From Methylotenera sp. (GTDB lineage: Bacteria > Pseudomonadota > Gammaproteobacteria > Burkholderiales > Methylophilaceae), in NCBI GenBank assembly GCA_013141495.1, contig JABFQV010000009.1, forward strand, positions 124,001 through 188,000: a stretch of DNA of 64,000 nt, written 5' to 3'. The translations under genes were made by a program, and so were the position numbers. Of the stretch, positions 1-8,729 are shown one piece after another (the first letter of the stretch is position 1; the number at the start of each line of letters is the position of its first letter). The notes beneath the pieces are model-generated. The model had not been told where the DNA came from and made no database searches. It saw only the letters and a program-made list of their open reading frames with translations.

Positions 1-1359
1 TTGGCAAAAGCGGCTGGACATCGAGTTACCGGCTGTGACGCCAACGTTTACCCGCCCATGAGCACACAGTTAGAGGCGCAAGGGATAGAGCTGATTGAAG
101 GTTTTTCACCTGAGCAAACCAAATTAAACCCTGATATTTATGTGATTGGCAACGTAGTGTCGCGCGGCAACCCGCTAATGGAAGCCATTCTAAATCAAGG
201 CTTACCTTATATTTCCGGCCCGCAATGGTTGGCTGAGAATGTACTGCAAGGCAAGTGGGTGTTGGCAGTAGCGGGTACGCATGGTAAAACCACCACCAGC
301 TCGATGTTAGCGTGGATATTAGAGTACGCAGGTTTGGCACCCGGCTTTTTAATCGGCGGTGTGCCTGAAAACTTTGCAGTTTCTGCACGGTTGCCGCAAG
401 TACCTATTCAAGATAAAAACAGCGTTTCACCGTTTTTTGTCATTGAAGCAGATGAATATGACACGGCATTTTTTGATAAACGCTCTAAATTTGTACATTA
501 CCGCCCGCGCACGGCGGTATTGAATAATCTGGAGTTTGACCACGCGGATATTTTTGAAGATCTAAACGCAATTGAAAAACAATTCCATCATTTAGTGCGT
601 ACTGTTCCAGAGCAGGGCTTGGTGGTGGCTAACGGTAAAGAAGCCAGTTTACAGCGTGTCATTGATAAAGGCTGCTGGACCCCAGTAGAAAAATTTGGCA
701 CAGATGCTGACTGGCAAGCGGCCAATGCACAAGGTAACGGCAGTTTTGATGTGCTTTACAAAGGCAAACCACAAGGCCGCGTCGCATGGAATTTATTAGG
801 CGAACACAACCGCATGAATGCATTGGCGAGCATTGCCGCCGCCCGCCATGCAGGTGTTACAGTTGAAGTGAGCATCGCCGCCTTAACTGAATTTAAAAAT
901 GTAAAACGCCGTATGGAAACACGCGGTGAGGTGAACGGCGTGACAGTGTACGATGACTTTGCGCATCACCCCACCGCAATTGAGACCACCGTGGCAGGCT
1001 TGCGCGCTAAAGTTGGCAACGCACGCGACGGTTCTAGTAACTACCCTAGAATCTTAGCAGTGTTAGAGCCGCGCTCTAACACCATGAAGCTGGGTGTAAT
1101 GAAAAACGCCCTACCCGCCAGCCTAAAAGAGGCCGATTTGGTGTTTTGCTTTTCTGCTAATTTGGGCTGGGATGTTACTGAGGCCTTGGCACCAATCAGT
1201 AACAAAACCCAAATACATGATGATTTAAAACAACTGGTAACGGCAATTACGCAAGCGGCAAAACCTGGTGACCACGTGCTGGTAATGAGCAATGGTGGCT
1301 TTGGCGGTGTTCATCAAAAGATATTAGATGCGTTACGAGTTAAATTTCAAGTAGAGTAA
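1..1359 (+). CDS. mpl: UDP-N-acetylmuramate:L-Ala-gamma-D-Glu-meso-DAP ligase (Mpl), 5' truncated
   Basis: Murein-recycling ligase that attaches the recovered tripeptide L-Ala-gamma-D-Glu-meso-DAP to UDP-MurNAc in the cytoplasm. The visible part starts inside the N-terminal Rossmann domain: the DANVYPPMST segment that follows the first glycine-rich strand is at window residues 13-22. The Mur-ligase P-loop AGTHGKTTTS is at residues 91-100. The central ligase domain (EADEYDTAFFD, LEFDHADIF) and C-terminal domain (DDFAHHPTAI) follow, and the stop is at 1357-1359. Mpl proteins normally have about 20 more residues, including a GxxGTFM-type motif, so the TTG at position 1 is an internal Leu codon and the true start lies before the window. 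A TonB-like gene follows after 3 bases. Identity is secure; only the 5' end is missing. Confidence 0.95.
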   Translation: MAKAAGHRVTGCDANVYPPMSTQLEAQGIELIEGFSPEQTKLNPDIYVIGNVVSRGNPLMEAILNQGLPYISGPQWLAENVLQGKWVLAVAGTHGKTTTSSMLAWILEYAGLAPGFLIGGVPENFAVSARLPQVPIQDKNSVSPFFVIEADEYDTAFFDKRSKFVHYRPRTAVLNNLEFDHADIFEDLNAIEKQFHHLVRTVPEQGLVVANGKEASLQRVIDKGCWTPVEKFGTDADWQAANAQGNGSFDVLYKGKPQGRVAWNLLGEHNRMNALASIAAARHAGVTVEVSIAALTEFKNVKRRMETRGEVNGVTVYDDFAHHPTAIETTVAGLRAKVGNARDGSSNYPRILAVLEPRSNTMKLGVMKNALPASLKEADLVFCFSANLGWDVTEALAPISNKTQIHDDLKQLVTAITQAAKPGDHVLVMSNGGFGGVHQKILDALRVKFQVE

Positions 1360-1362
1360 AAG

Positions 1363-2352
1363 TTGGCTAATAAACTTAAAGAGGTGGAAGCTAAAGCGTT
1401 GGCCGCACTTATTGTTAAGTTAAAAACAATGAGCGTGATGAGTATTGCCATTTGGCTATCACTATGGGTGCATGCGGCAATTTTAAGTATTCACTTTAAG
1501 CCGGAACTTAAAAAATTTCGTGATAATTTACCCGTATTAGAAGTGGTATTAGTCAATGCAAAAACGCAAGCTAAGCCAGAAAACACTGAAGTGTATGCGC
1601 AAGCTAATTTAGACCGTGGCGGTAATACCGAGCTAGACCGAAAAATGAAAACGGCAATGCCCGCCTTAAAGCAGCAAAAGGCAGAGTTTACAGTCAAGCC
1701 AGAAGCTGTCACAAAAAAAGCCGCCAAAGCGTCTAAACAAGCGGCTGAACAAGTGCGAGAACAAAAAAACGTAGCCGAGCTAGAGAAACAAGCGCAAGCC
1801 CTGATGACGCAAATTAACGCGGCCAATATTGTAGAATCCAAACGAACACAAAAGGCGGCAGCAAAAGAAGCCAATGCTGACGATCAAAAAACGCCCGATA
1901 AAAAACTGAATTTGGCTGACATCACCGCAACCGCATTAGAAATGGACCGGCTGGAAGCGATTATTTCTAAACAGCAAGATGAGTACCAAAAACGCCCAAA
2001 ACGTAAATTTATCGGCGGACGCACTAAAGAATACCGTTATGCCCTTTATGTAGAGTCATGGCGGCAAAAAGTAGAAAAAGTGGGTAATCTCAATTACCCG
2101 GAAGCCGCTAAAAATTTAAAACTTTATGGTCAATTGCAATTAACCGTATCCATTAAAGCTGACGGCAGTATCGAGTCGATTAAAATCAATCGCAGCTCAG
2201 GGCATAAAGTGCTGGATGCCGCTGCGATACATATTGTAGAAATGGGTGCGCCTTACGCGCGTTTTCCTGATGATGTGCGTAAGGAAATCGACGTGTTGAG
2301 TATTACCAGAACCTGGACGTTTACCAAAGAAGACAACCTAGCTACCGAGTGA
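1363..2352 (+). CDS. TonB family protein (energy transducer-like)
   Basis: Predicted inner-membrane-anchored periplasmic protein of the TonB family. A hydrophobic segment at about residues 26-43 is followed by a long Lys/Ala/Gln-rich, coiled-coil-like periplasmic stretch (about 60-215) and a TonB C-terminal domain (about 225-325: LNYPEAAK, LQLTVSIKADGSI, SSGHKVLDAAA). Members transmit proton-motive-force energy to outer-membrane receptors, but no exbB or exbD is nearby, so the partner is unknown. The middle is rich in Lys rather than the Pro-Glu/Pro-Lys of classical TonB. The first possible start is TTG at 1363, three bases after mpl; an ATG at 1429 would place the membrane segment right at the N-terminus and is an equal candidate. 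Translational coupling to mpl is likely. Confidence 0.85.
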   Translation: MANKLKEVEAKALAALIVKLKTMSVMSIAIWLSLWVHAAILSIHFKPELKKFRDNLPVLEVVLVNAKTQAKPENTEVYAQANLDRGGNTELDRKMKTAMPALKQQKAEFTVKPEAVTKKAAKASKQAAEQVREQKNVAELEKQAQALMTQINAANIVESKRTQKAAAKEANADDQKTPDKKLNLADITATALEMDRLEAIISKQQDEYQKRPKRKFIGGRTKEYRYALYVESWRQKVEKVGNLNYPEAAKNLKLYGQLQLTVSIKADGSIESIKINRSSGHKVLDAAAIHIVEMGAPYARFPDDVRKEIDVLSITRTWTFTKEDNLATE

Positions 2353-2391
2353 TTTTGCTTCAGAAGCTTGACGATTAAGGACTAACGACTG

Positions 2392-2703
2392 ATGACTAAC
2401 CACTTTCAATACCATATATTTTTCTGCCTTAACCAACGTGAAACAGGCGTAGCCTGCTGCATGGATAAAGGCGCAGAAGCCGCGTTTGATCACATGAAGA
2501 CGCAGGTAAAACAGCTGAATTTAAACGGTGAAGGCAAAGTGCGTGTTAACCGCGCCGGCTGTTTTGATCGCTGCGGCGAAGGGCCGTTATTAGTGGTTTA
2601 TCCGCAGGCGATTTGGTACACATTTATTGATAATGAAGACATTGATGAAATTATCGAAAGCCATCTAATCAATGGCAAGGTGGTTGAGCGGCTGGTCGTT
2701 TAG
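2392..2703 (+). CDS. Thioredoxin-like [2Fe-2S] ferredoxin domain protein
   Basis: Small (103 aa) cytoplasmic protein of the thioredoxin-like [2Fe-2S] ferredoxin family, related in fold to the NuoE C-terminal domain. Candidate cluster ligands are Cys12, Cys22 or Cys23, Cys57 and Cys61; the second pair is in a GCFDRCGEGP motif that matches the usual CxxxC-GP signature. The rest (VVYPQAIWYTFID, then a D/E-rich helix) fits the family. It lies 39 bases after the TonB-like gene on the same strand and is probably co-transcribed with it. The electron partner is unknown. Confidence 0.85.
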   Translation: MTNHFQYHIFFCLNQRETGVACCMDKGAEAAFDHMKTQVKQLNLNGEGKVRVNRAGCFDRCGEGPLLVVYPQAIWYTFIDNEDIDEIIESHLINGKVVERLVV

Positions 2704-2716
2704 CTGATAGTTCAGT

Positions 2717-3148
2717 TCAGCAATTGAGTGCGCATTGGACATGCGCGCTAATTTTGTCAGTAAGCACTGCGATTACGTTCTCACCAAGTTGAGCTGGGTG
2801 ACCATCACGCAACGCCTCACCCCAGTGCGAATTCGGAAAATGTTTATCATTCTCAAAGCGTGGAATTACATGCCAATGCACATGTGGCGTTTTATTACCC
2901 AAGCTGGCTAAATTGATTTTATCCGGATTCAAAATTTCTCGAAGCGCTGTTTCTACAGCAAATACAACCTTCATCATGCGTGCGCGTTGTGACGGTGCTA
3001 AATCGCTCATTTCTTTCACGTGGGCAAGCAGTTCGATGCGGCAATAAGCTGGGTAGTCTGTATCGTTAAGTAACACCACGCGGCAAAAATCATCTTGCCA
3101 TAAGGTTTCATAAGGCGTTGGCTGGCAAAGTGGGCAGGTTGGGTTCAT
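2717..3148 (-). CDS. HIT family protein (diadenosine/nucleotide hydrolase-like)
   Basis: HIT-domain protein of 143 aa. The histidine triad reads HVHWHVIPRF, with His89, His91 and His93. An N-terminal CxxC (Cys5, Cys8) and the NDTDYPAYCRIE segment are typical of the proteobacterial subgroup. Family members hydrolyse nucleotide-phosphoramidate or dinucleoside polyphosphate substrates; the actual substrate cannot be told here. It is convergent with the upstream + strand genes, 13 bases apart. A 28-bp perfect inverted repeat lies just upstream, between it and nadA. Confidence 0.88.
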   Translation of the reverse strand: MNPTCPLCQPTPYETLWQDDFCRVVLLNDTDYPAYCRIELLAHVKEMSDLAPSQRARMMKVVFAVETALREILNPDKINLASLGNKTPHVHWHVIPRFENDKHFPNSHWGEALRDGHPAQLGENVIAVLTDKISAHVQCALNC

Positions 3149-3185
3149 GGTATATTTTGATGATTAAACGTGAAATATTTTCACT

Positions 3186-3262
3186 GTCATTTCGAACGCA
3201 AGTGAGAAATCTTATTTTAACGAAGCCAACTTGCAAGATTTCTCACTTGCGTTCGAAATGAC
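3186..3262. repeat. Perfect 28-bp inverted repeat (palindromic intergenic element)
   Basis: Arms at 3186-3213 and 3235-3262 are perfect reverse complements, separated by 21 bases. The outer end of the arm reads gtcatttcgaacgcaag. The element fills the gap between nadA and the HIT gene, both on the minus strand. It resembles the widespread GTCATTTCGA-type palindromic repeats of bacterial genomes (recalled, not searched). The RNA hairpin could also act as a terminator or processing site after nadA. Confidence 0.85.
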
Positions 3263-3287
3263 GGCAATTTTAATTTAGCACAAAAGC

Positions 3288-4385
3288 TTATGAAGCCGCC
3301 AGCATCCGCTCTAACGTAAGTTTTGCCAGTTTCGCATCATGCTCGGGTACTTTAATCTGGTTCACTACTTTGCCCTCTACCAAATTCTCTAACACCCACG
3401 CCAGATGCTGCGGGTCTATGCGCGCCATGGTCGAGCATTCACACACTACATGGCTCATAAACTGTACCAGTTTACCTTGCGGTTTCATTTGCTCAGCTAG
3501 GCGATTGACTAAGTTAAGCTCAGTGCCTACCAGCCATTTGGTGTTAGCTGGGGCCTCACTAACGGTTTTTAAAATATATTCAGTTGAACCAACATAATCA
3601 GAGTTCAAACATACTTCATATGGCGCTTCAGGGTGGGAAATCACAAAGCCATCGGGGTGTTCTGCGCGAAACTTGGTAATGTTTTGCAAACGAAACATTT
3701 GATGCACTGCGCAATGACCCTTCCATAGCAGGATTTTTGCATGCTTAATCTGCTCAACGGTTAAACCGCCAAGTGGCTGATCTGGGTCCCATACTGGCAT
3801 TTGTTCCAAAGGAATACCCATTTTATGTCCACTCCAGCGACCTAAATTTTGATCTGGAAAGAACAGCACTTTTTCACGTTGCTTAAAGCTCCACTCTAAA
3901 ATTTTTGGCGCATTGGTGCTGGTGCAAACAATACCGCCATGCTCTCCGCAAAACGCTTTGAGGTCAGCCGCCGAGTTAATGTAAGTAACAGGTGTGATTT
4001 GCTCATCAAAATTAAGCACTTTGTTCAACTCGCGATAGCTACGTTCTACTTTAGCAAGGTTGGCCATATCAGCCATTGAGCAGCCAGCAGCAAGATCCGG
4101 TAATATCGCAATCTGGTCAGGGCGGCTTAAAATATCAGCGACTTCAGCCATAAAATGTACGCCTAAAAACACGATATACTCAGCGTCTAAATCTTCACAA
4201 TAACGAGATAACTTAAGTGAATCTCCCGTGTAGTCAGCATGACGATACACGCTTTCATTTTGGTAATGATGACCTAAAATAACGAGGCGTTTACCTAACT
4301 TTTGTTTTGCGGCAATAATGCGACGTTGGCAGTCTGCATCATCTGCGGCTTGAAATTTCTCAAATTTAATGGGGGATATTTGCAT
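3288..4385 (-). CDS. nadA: Quinolinate synthase A
   Basis: Quinolinate synthase condenses iminoaspartate with dihydroxyacetone phosphate in de novo NAD synthesis, using a [4Fe-4S] cluster. The 365-aa product has the family signatures: ILGHHYQNESVYRHAD near residue 37, LPDLAAGCSMADM with a cluster Cys, CTSTNA in the middle, and the C-terminal HVVCECSTMARI. The YVGSTEYIL and GTELNLVNRL segments also fit. nadB and nadC are not in this window. Perfect inverted repeats sit on both sides of the gene, and a short AT-rich stretch upstream (4386-4440) is the probable promoter region. Confidence 0.96.
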   Translation of the reverse strand: MQISPIKFEKFQAADDADCQRRIIAAKQKLGKRLVILGHHYQNESVYRHADYTGDSLKLSRYCEDLDAEYIVFLGVHFMAEVADILSRPDQIAILPDLAAGCSMADMANLAKVERSYRELNKVLNFDEQITPVTYINSAADLKAFCGEHGGIVCTSTNAPKILEWSFKQREKVLFFPDQNLGRWSGHKMGIPLEQMPVWDPDQPLGGLTVEQIKHAKILLWKGHCAVHQMFRLQNITKFRAEHPDGFVISHPEAPYEVCLNSDYVGSTEYILKTVSEAPANTKWLVGTELNLVNRLAEQMKPQGKLVQFMSHVVCECSTMARIDPQHLAWVLENLVEGKVVNQIKVPEHDAKLAKLTLERMLAAS

Positions 4386-4476
4386 AATAGGTATATTTTA
4401 TAACGATATTTTTCTAACGTGAAAATTTTATTACATTATCTACAGGCTTAACTCTCAACCAGCTATCAATGAGTAC

Positions 4477-4553
4477 CGTCATTCTGAGCGTTAGCGAAGA
4501 ATCTATTTGCACGCTAGCCGAAACTGGATTCTTCGCTAACGCTCAGAATGACG
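4477..4553. repeat. Perfect 27-bp inverted repeat (palindromic intergenic element)
   Basis: Arms at 4477-4503 and 4527-4553 are perfect reverse complements with a 23-base spacer. The outer arm begins cgtcattctgagcgttagcg. This is the known GTCATTCTGAGCG style of dispersed palindrome, and it resembles the element at 3186-3262 in layout (outer GTCATT, 27-28 bp arms, 21-23 base spacer), though the arm sequences differ. It lies between nudB and nadA, 11 bases from the nudB stop. Confidence 0.85.
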
Positions 4554-4564
4554 AGGTGAGGTTT

Positions 4565-5017
4565 TTATAATACTAAGTGATGCTTTGCACCTAATCTTTT
4601 TAACGCATCCACATTGGTCCATGAAAAAACGCGCTTTGCCGCCTCCCGCCAATCTACCCACTCATAACGCACATGTTCATCAGGTGCCAGTTTGATTGGT
4701 AATTGACTAGGTAACTCTAGGCCAAACAAATGTTCACGATTTTGCGTTACACCAGGCGCGTAGCGGTGCTGCCAATGTGGATAAATTTCATACACATTCG
4801 TGGCTTGCCAATCTTGAAAATCGTATTGTGTTGCGTCCAGACCAGTTTCTTCCAATACTTCACGAATGGCAGCTTGGCAGGGCGTTTCATTACCTTCTAC
4901 GCTACCGGTGACAGATTGCCAAAACCCGGCTTTGTCGGCGCGTTCCATAATAAGTACCTGCAAATCTGGGGTATGGATTAACACCAGCGCGGAAATTGGG
5001 GTTTTGTAGGGTTTCAT
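4565..5017 (-). CDS. nudB: Dihydroneopterin triphosphate diphosphatase (Nudix)
   Basis: Nudix hydrolase of 150 aa that fits NudB, which removes pyrophosphate from dihydroneopterin triphosphate in folate synthesis. A complete Nudix box (Gx5Ex7REUxEExGU) spans residues 38-60: Gly38, Glu44, Arg52-Glu53, Glu56-Glu57, Gly59. The segments GFWQSVTGSVEG and HWQHRYAPGVTQN are the ones that set NudB apart from other Nudix proteins. It lies 28 bases downstream of ispH on the same strand and may be co-transcribed with it. Confidence 0.88.
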   Translation of the reverse strand: MKPYKTPISALVLIHTPDLQVLIMERADKAGFWQSVTGSVEGNETPCQAAIREVLEETGLDATQYDFQDWQATNVYEIYPHWQHRYAPGVTQNREHLFGLELPSQLPIKLAPDEHVRYEWVDWREAAKRVFSWTNVDALKRLGAKHHLVL

Positions 5018-5045
5018 AGGTTGATATAAAATCCGCGCCTACTGG

Positions 5046-6035
5046 TTATTTTTTTGTCGCGGCGACTAAATTTTTCGGCAATTGGAACACCACGCTTTCA
5101 ACCACGCCGTGTAGCTCTTGCACATGATTAGCGCCTAACTGTTGTAATTTCGCAATCACTTCTTGCACTAAAACTTCAGGTGCAGATGCCCCCGCAGATA
5201 CACCGACTTTGTTCTTGCTAACCAACCACTCGGGCTTGAGATAACTGGCGTTATCCACCATATAAGCCTCAACCCCTTGATTCTCGGCAACTTCACGCAA
5301 TCGGTTTGAGTTAGAGCTATTGGGTGAGCCTACAATAATCACCAAATCGCAATCTTGCGCCATAATTTTAATGGCATCTTGACGGTTTTGCGTCGCGTAA
5401 CAAATATCATCACTTTTAGGCGCGTTAATCAGCGGAAATCTGGCTTTTAGCGCATTGATAACCAAAGCCGCATCGTCCATAGACAACGTAGTTTGTGTCA
5501 CAAAGGCCAGTTTGGCAGCGTCTTTTACTTGCAAAGCCGCTACATCTGCAGGCGTTTCAACTAAATACATACCACTTTGTGATGGCACGCCTTCAGTTAA
5601 AGTTTCTTCAACCTGCCCCATTGTGCCCTCAACCTCAGGGTGACCTTTATGCCCGATCATGATGACCTCCATGCCAGCTTTACGCATTTTTTCAACTTCA
5701 ATATGCACTTTTGTCACCAGCGGACAAGTCGCATCGTAGGCCGTCAGGCCGCGCGCATCGGCCTCGGCACGTACCGCTTTAGAAACGCCATGCGCACTAA
5801 ATATAACCGTGCTGCCAGTAGGAATCTCATCGAGCTCCTCTACAAATATCGCACCTTTAGCCCGGAGCTCATCCACCACAAATTTGTTATGCACCACTTC
5901 ATGGCGCACATAAATTGGCGCGCCAAACTTCTCTAAGGCTTGCTCTACAATGATAATAGCGCGGTCAACGCCTGCGCAAAACCCGCGTGGATTAGCAAGC
6001 ACAATACTGGGCGTGAGGTTGGTATTGATGGTCAT
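5046..6035 (-). CDS. ispH: 4-hydroxy-3-methylbut-2-enyl diphosphate reductase
   Basis: Last enzyme of the methylerythritol phosphate pathway; it reduces HMBPP to IPP and DMAPP with an iron-sulfur cluster. The 329-aa product has the three cluster cysteines in canonical contexts: Cys20 ([12 protein letters not shown]), Cys104 ([11 protein letters not shown]) and Cys212 (ICYATQNRQ). The HEVVHN and FSAHGVS motifs with the substrate histidines and the [10 protein letters not shown] phosphate site are present. It heads the ispH-nudB pair and diverges from purU with 90 bases between them. No fkpB is adjacent, unlike in many proteobacteria. Confidence 0.97.
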   Translation of the reverse strand: MTINTNLTPSIVLANPRGFCAGVDRAIIIVEQALEKFGAPIYVRHEVVHNKFVVDELRAKGAIFVEELDEIPTGSTVIFSAHGVSKAVRAEADARGLTAYDATCPLVTKVHIEVEKMRKAGMEVIMIGHKGHPEVEGTMGQVEETLTEGVPSQSGMYLVETPADVAALQVKDAAKLAFVTQTTLSMDDAALVINALKARFPLINAPKSDDICYATQNRQDAIKIMAQDCDLVIIVGSPNSSNSNRLREVAENQGVEAYMVDNASYLKPEWLVSKNKVGVSAGASAPEVLVQEVIAKLQQLGANHVQELHGVVESVVFQLPKNLVAATKK

Positions 6036-6125
6036 TTTAATTCGTTATCTCAAAATTGATGAGTGGCTTGATGCATCGGGGTATAATCGCATAAATTTTT
6101 AACAAATCGTATTAAAAACAACGCT

Positions 6126-6980
6126 ATGAAAAACACCGCAACCCTATTGATTACCTGCCCGGACACTAGAGGCATCGTGGCGGCAATCGCTGATTTTTTA
6201 CATCAACATAATGCCAACATTTTACACGCAGACCAACATCAGGATGCAGAAAATAATCTATTTTTGATGCGTGTTGAGTGGGATCTTGCCGGTTTTAGGC
6301 TGGATGACGCCAGCTTTAATCAAGCCTTTGCGCCAATCGCCACCCAATTCAACATGCAATGGCAACTCAAACGCTCGCAACATAAAACGCGGGTAGCGAT
6401 TATGGTGTCGCAATACGACCATTGCTTAGCCGATTTGTTGCATCGCCATAAAAGTGGGGAGCTGGCGTGCGAGATTCCCTTGGTGATTAGCAACCATCGT
6501 GACGTAGAAAAATTAGTCCAGTTTTACGGCATAGATTTTCACTACATTGAAGTGAATAAAACCAACAAACAAGCGGCTGAAACCGCGCAGTTCAAACTGT
6601 TTGATGACTACCAGATTGATTTAATCGTGCTAGCGCGTTATATGCAAATTTTGTCGCCTGACTTTGTATCGCGTTATCCGCAGCGCATCATTAACATCCA
6701 TCACTCTTTTTTACCGGCATTTATTGGGGCAAGGCCCTACCACCGCGCATTTGAACGCGGCGTTAAACTGATTGGCGCCACCAGTCATTATGTGACAGAA
6801 GTGCTAGATGAAGGCCCGATTATAGAGCAAGGCATAGACCGCATTTCCCATCGCGACCAAGTAGAAGATTTAATTCAAAAAGGCCGCGATTTAGAGCGCG
6901 TAGTACTATCAAAAGCGGTACGCTGGCACATTGAAAACCGTATTTTGCTATACGCGAACAAAACGGTGATTTTTGATTAA
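6126..6980 (+). CDS. purU: Formyltetrahydrofolate deformylase
   Basis: PurU hydrolyses 10-formyl-THF to formate and THF, balancing one-carbon pools. The 284-aa protein has an N-terminal ACT domain (about residues 5-80, TCPDTRGIVAAIADFL) and a formyltransferase-fold domain with the catalytic Asn190, His192 and Asp228 in INIHHSFLPAF and VLDEGPIIEQ. In a one-carbon organism the formate could feed formate dehydrogenase or PurT. It stands alone on the plus strand, followed by a 328-bp repeat-rich gap. Confidence 0.95.
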   Translation: MKNTATLLITCPDTRGIVAAIADFLHQHNANILHADQHQDAENNLFLMRVEWDLAGFRLDDASFNQAFAPIATQFNMQWQLKRSQHKTRVAIMVSQYDHCLADLLHRHKSGELACEIPLVISNHRDVEKLVQFYGIDFHYIEVNKTNKQAAETAQFKLFDDYQIDLIVLARYMQILSPDFVSRYPQRIINIHHSFLPAFIGARPYHRAFERGVKLIGATSHYVTEVLDEGPIIEQGIDRISHRDQVEDLIQKGRDLERVVLSKAVRWHIENRILLYANKTVIFD

Positions 6981-7308
6981 CCTTTTACTCGCCCATCGAC
7001 AGGCTTCTCGCATGAATAATGAGCTTTAGCTCATATATTCTGCGGTGATGCCAAGCACTGGTACAGGGAACGCGGATTATTTAGCTTGTAGCCCCGATGC
7101 AACACAGTGAAATCTAGGGTGATTATGATCCAATTTCCTCGACTTCACTGCGCTGCATCGAGACTTGTATGATGATGCAGCACGGTGAAGTATCAACTTC
7201 CGTTCGGCCTAGGCCTGTCGAAGGCGTTGAATCCGTTCACATTTCGACAAGCTCAATGCGAACGGACTTCAAGTATCATCAGGCCGAAGCAATAGGTTAT
7301 TGTCGGCT
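6981..7308. repeat. 328-bp gene-free gap built from degenerate palindromic repeats
   Basis: No gene is visible here. Instead there is a mosaic of repeats. A short palindrome with gctc arms is at 7018-7033. An inverted pair is at 7095-7114 and 7141-7160 (cgatgcaacacagtgaaatc against cgatgcagcgcagtgaagtc, 3 mismatches), and a further partial copy is near 7173-7191. A second type, ccgttcggcctaggcctgtc, lies at 7200-7219. A third, at about 7232-7266, has tccgttcacat/atgcgaacgga arms around ttcgacaagctca. These look like remnants of two dispersed families stacked between the convergent purU and lysA genes. Confidence 0.7.
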
Positions 7309-8565
7309 TTAAGCCTCAGGCAGTATTTTTTCTAACGCAAACAAATCGGCTACTTTCTCACGCTCACGAATAAGGTAAGTTTGGTCGCCATCCACCATCA
7401 CCTCAGCCGCGCGCGGCCTGGTGTTGTAATTGCTAGCCATACTCATGCCATAAGCACCTGCAGACATAATAGCCAACAAATCCCCTTCTTGCAGTGCCAG
7501 CATTCTGTCGTGGCCTAAAAAGTCACCGCTTTCACATACGGGGCCTACGATTTCATAGTTAATTGCAGCGGCATTGCGGGGTTGTACCGCTTGTATTGCA
7601 TGATAAGCATCATATAGCGCGGGGCGCATCAAATCGTTCATCGCCGCATCAACAATAGCAAAATTTTTCGATTCAGTTTGTTTTAAATACTCAACCTTTG
7701 TAAGCAAAACACCCGCATTGCCAACCAAGGCTCGGCCAGGCTCAAACACTAGCTTAATGTTACTCTCACCTAGTTTTGCCAGCATTGCGGCAGCGTAAGC
7801 ATCAAATGCCGGCGGAGTTTCATCGCTATAGCAAATGCCTATGCCGCCACCCGCATCAATATGTTGAATATGTATGCCATTTTGCTCCAATGCATCAACC
7901 AGTGCCAACACACGGTCAAACGCATCTAAAAATGGCGATAACTCAGTAATTTGCGAGCCAATGTGGCAATCCACACCATGCACCGCAATGTTAGACATAG
8001 CCGCCGCTTGCAAATAAATGTCCAGTGCGTCTTCATACGCCACACCGAATTTATTATTTTTTAAGCCGGTGGAAATATAAGGATGCGTTTTGGCATCTAC
8101 ATTAGGGTTTACACGTAGCGATACTGGCGCCACTTTACCCATAAAGTTAGCCACATCATTTAAACGTAGCAACTCGCTGACTGACTCTACATTAAAGCAA
8201 AAAATACCTGCATTTAATGCCGCCTGCATTTCAACCTCAGTTTTACCCACGCCTGAGAACACGATTTTTTTCGGGTCACCCCCCGCGGCTAAAACACGCG
8301 CCAACTCACCGCCAGACACAATATCAAACCCTGCGCCAAGCTTGGCAAACAAGTTCAAAATAGCCAAGCTGGGGTTAGATTTAACCGCAAAGCATACTAA
8401 ATGGTTCGCATCTTTAAAACCAGCACTAAAGCGCGCAAATGCTTGCGTCAATGCAGATTTAGAATATACATAACAAGGCGTGCCAAATTCACTGGCAATA
8501 TTATTAAGCGCTACGTTTTCAGCATGTAGCGTATTGTTTTTAAGCGTAAAGGTGTTCAAGGTCAT
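7309..8565 (-). CDS. lysA: Diaminopimelate decarboxylase
   Basis: PLP enzyme that converts meso-DAP to L-lysine. The 418-aa protein has the PLP-binding lysine in CFAVKSNPSLAIL (about Lys62), the HIGSQ motif, the glycine-rich GGGIGICY phosphate site, FEPGRALVG and the C-terminal GPVCESGDFLG with the active-site Cys from the partner subunit. The start is the ATG at 8565; a GTG directly before it (8568) is in frame. It follows lptM by 35 bases on the same strand, the usual lptM-lysA order in proteobacteria. No lysine leader is visible. Confidence 0.96.
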   Translation of the reverse strand: MTLNTFTLKNNTLHAENVALNNIASEFGTPCYVYSKSALTQAFARFSAGFKDANHLVCFAVKSNPSLAILNLFAKLGAGFDIVSGGELARVLAAGGDPKKIVFSGVGKTEVEMQAALNAGIFCFNVESVSELLRLNDVANFMGKVAPVSLRVNPNVDAKTHPYISTGLKNNKFGVAYEDALDIYLQAAAMSNIAVHGVDCHIGSQITELSPFLDAFDRVLALVDALEQNGIHIQHIDAGGGIGICYSDETPPAFDAYAAAMLAKLGESNIKLVFEPGRALVGNAGVLLTKVEYLKQTESKNFAIVDAAMNDLMRPALYDAYHAIQAVQPRNAAAINYEIVGPVCESGDFLGHDRMLALQEGDLLAIMSAGAYGMSMASNYNTRPRAAEVMVDGDQTYLIREREKVADLFALEKILPEA

Positions 8566-8600
8566 CACTTAAGTCATTTAAAGATTGAATGGTGCAGGTT

Positions 8601-8729
8601 CTATTTGCCGGTCGGCGTTGGTTGTGGATACTGTTGCTCAGGAATATAAAGCGGCCCTTTAGTGCCGCATGCCGTTAGAATATAACTTACGAGCAATAGT
8701 AATATGATTTTTTTGGGTGATATTTTCAT
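8601..8729 (-). CDS. lptM: LPS translocon maturation chaperone LptM (YifL-type small lipoprotein)
   Basis: A 42-residue lipoprotein. The N-terminal positively charged and hydrophobic signal (KKIILLLLVSYI) leads into the lipobox LTAC with Cys21, followed by GTKGPLYIPE, the strongly conserved LptM signature C-G-x-K-G-P-L-Y, then a Pro/Gln-rich tail. In E. coli LptM helps LptD oxidative maturation at the outer membrane. It lies directly upstream of lysA, its usual neighbour, 35 bases apart and probably in the same transcript. The stop is TAG at 8601-8603. Confidence 0.9.
   Translation of the reverse strand: MKISPKKIILLLLVSYILTACGTKGPLYIPEQQYPQPTPTGK

Noticed and set aside
1-3. TTG at position 1 as the true mpl start
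   Set aside because: The protein would lack the first about 20 conserved residues; the gene simply runs off the window.
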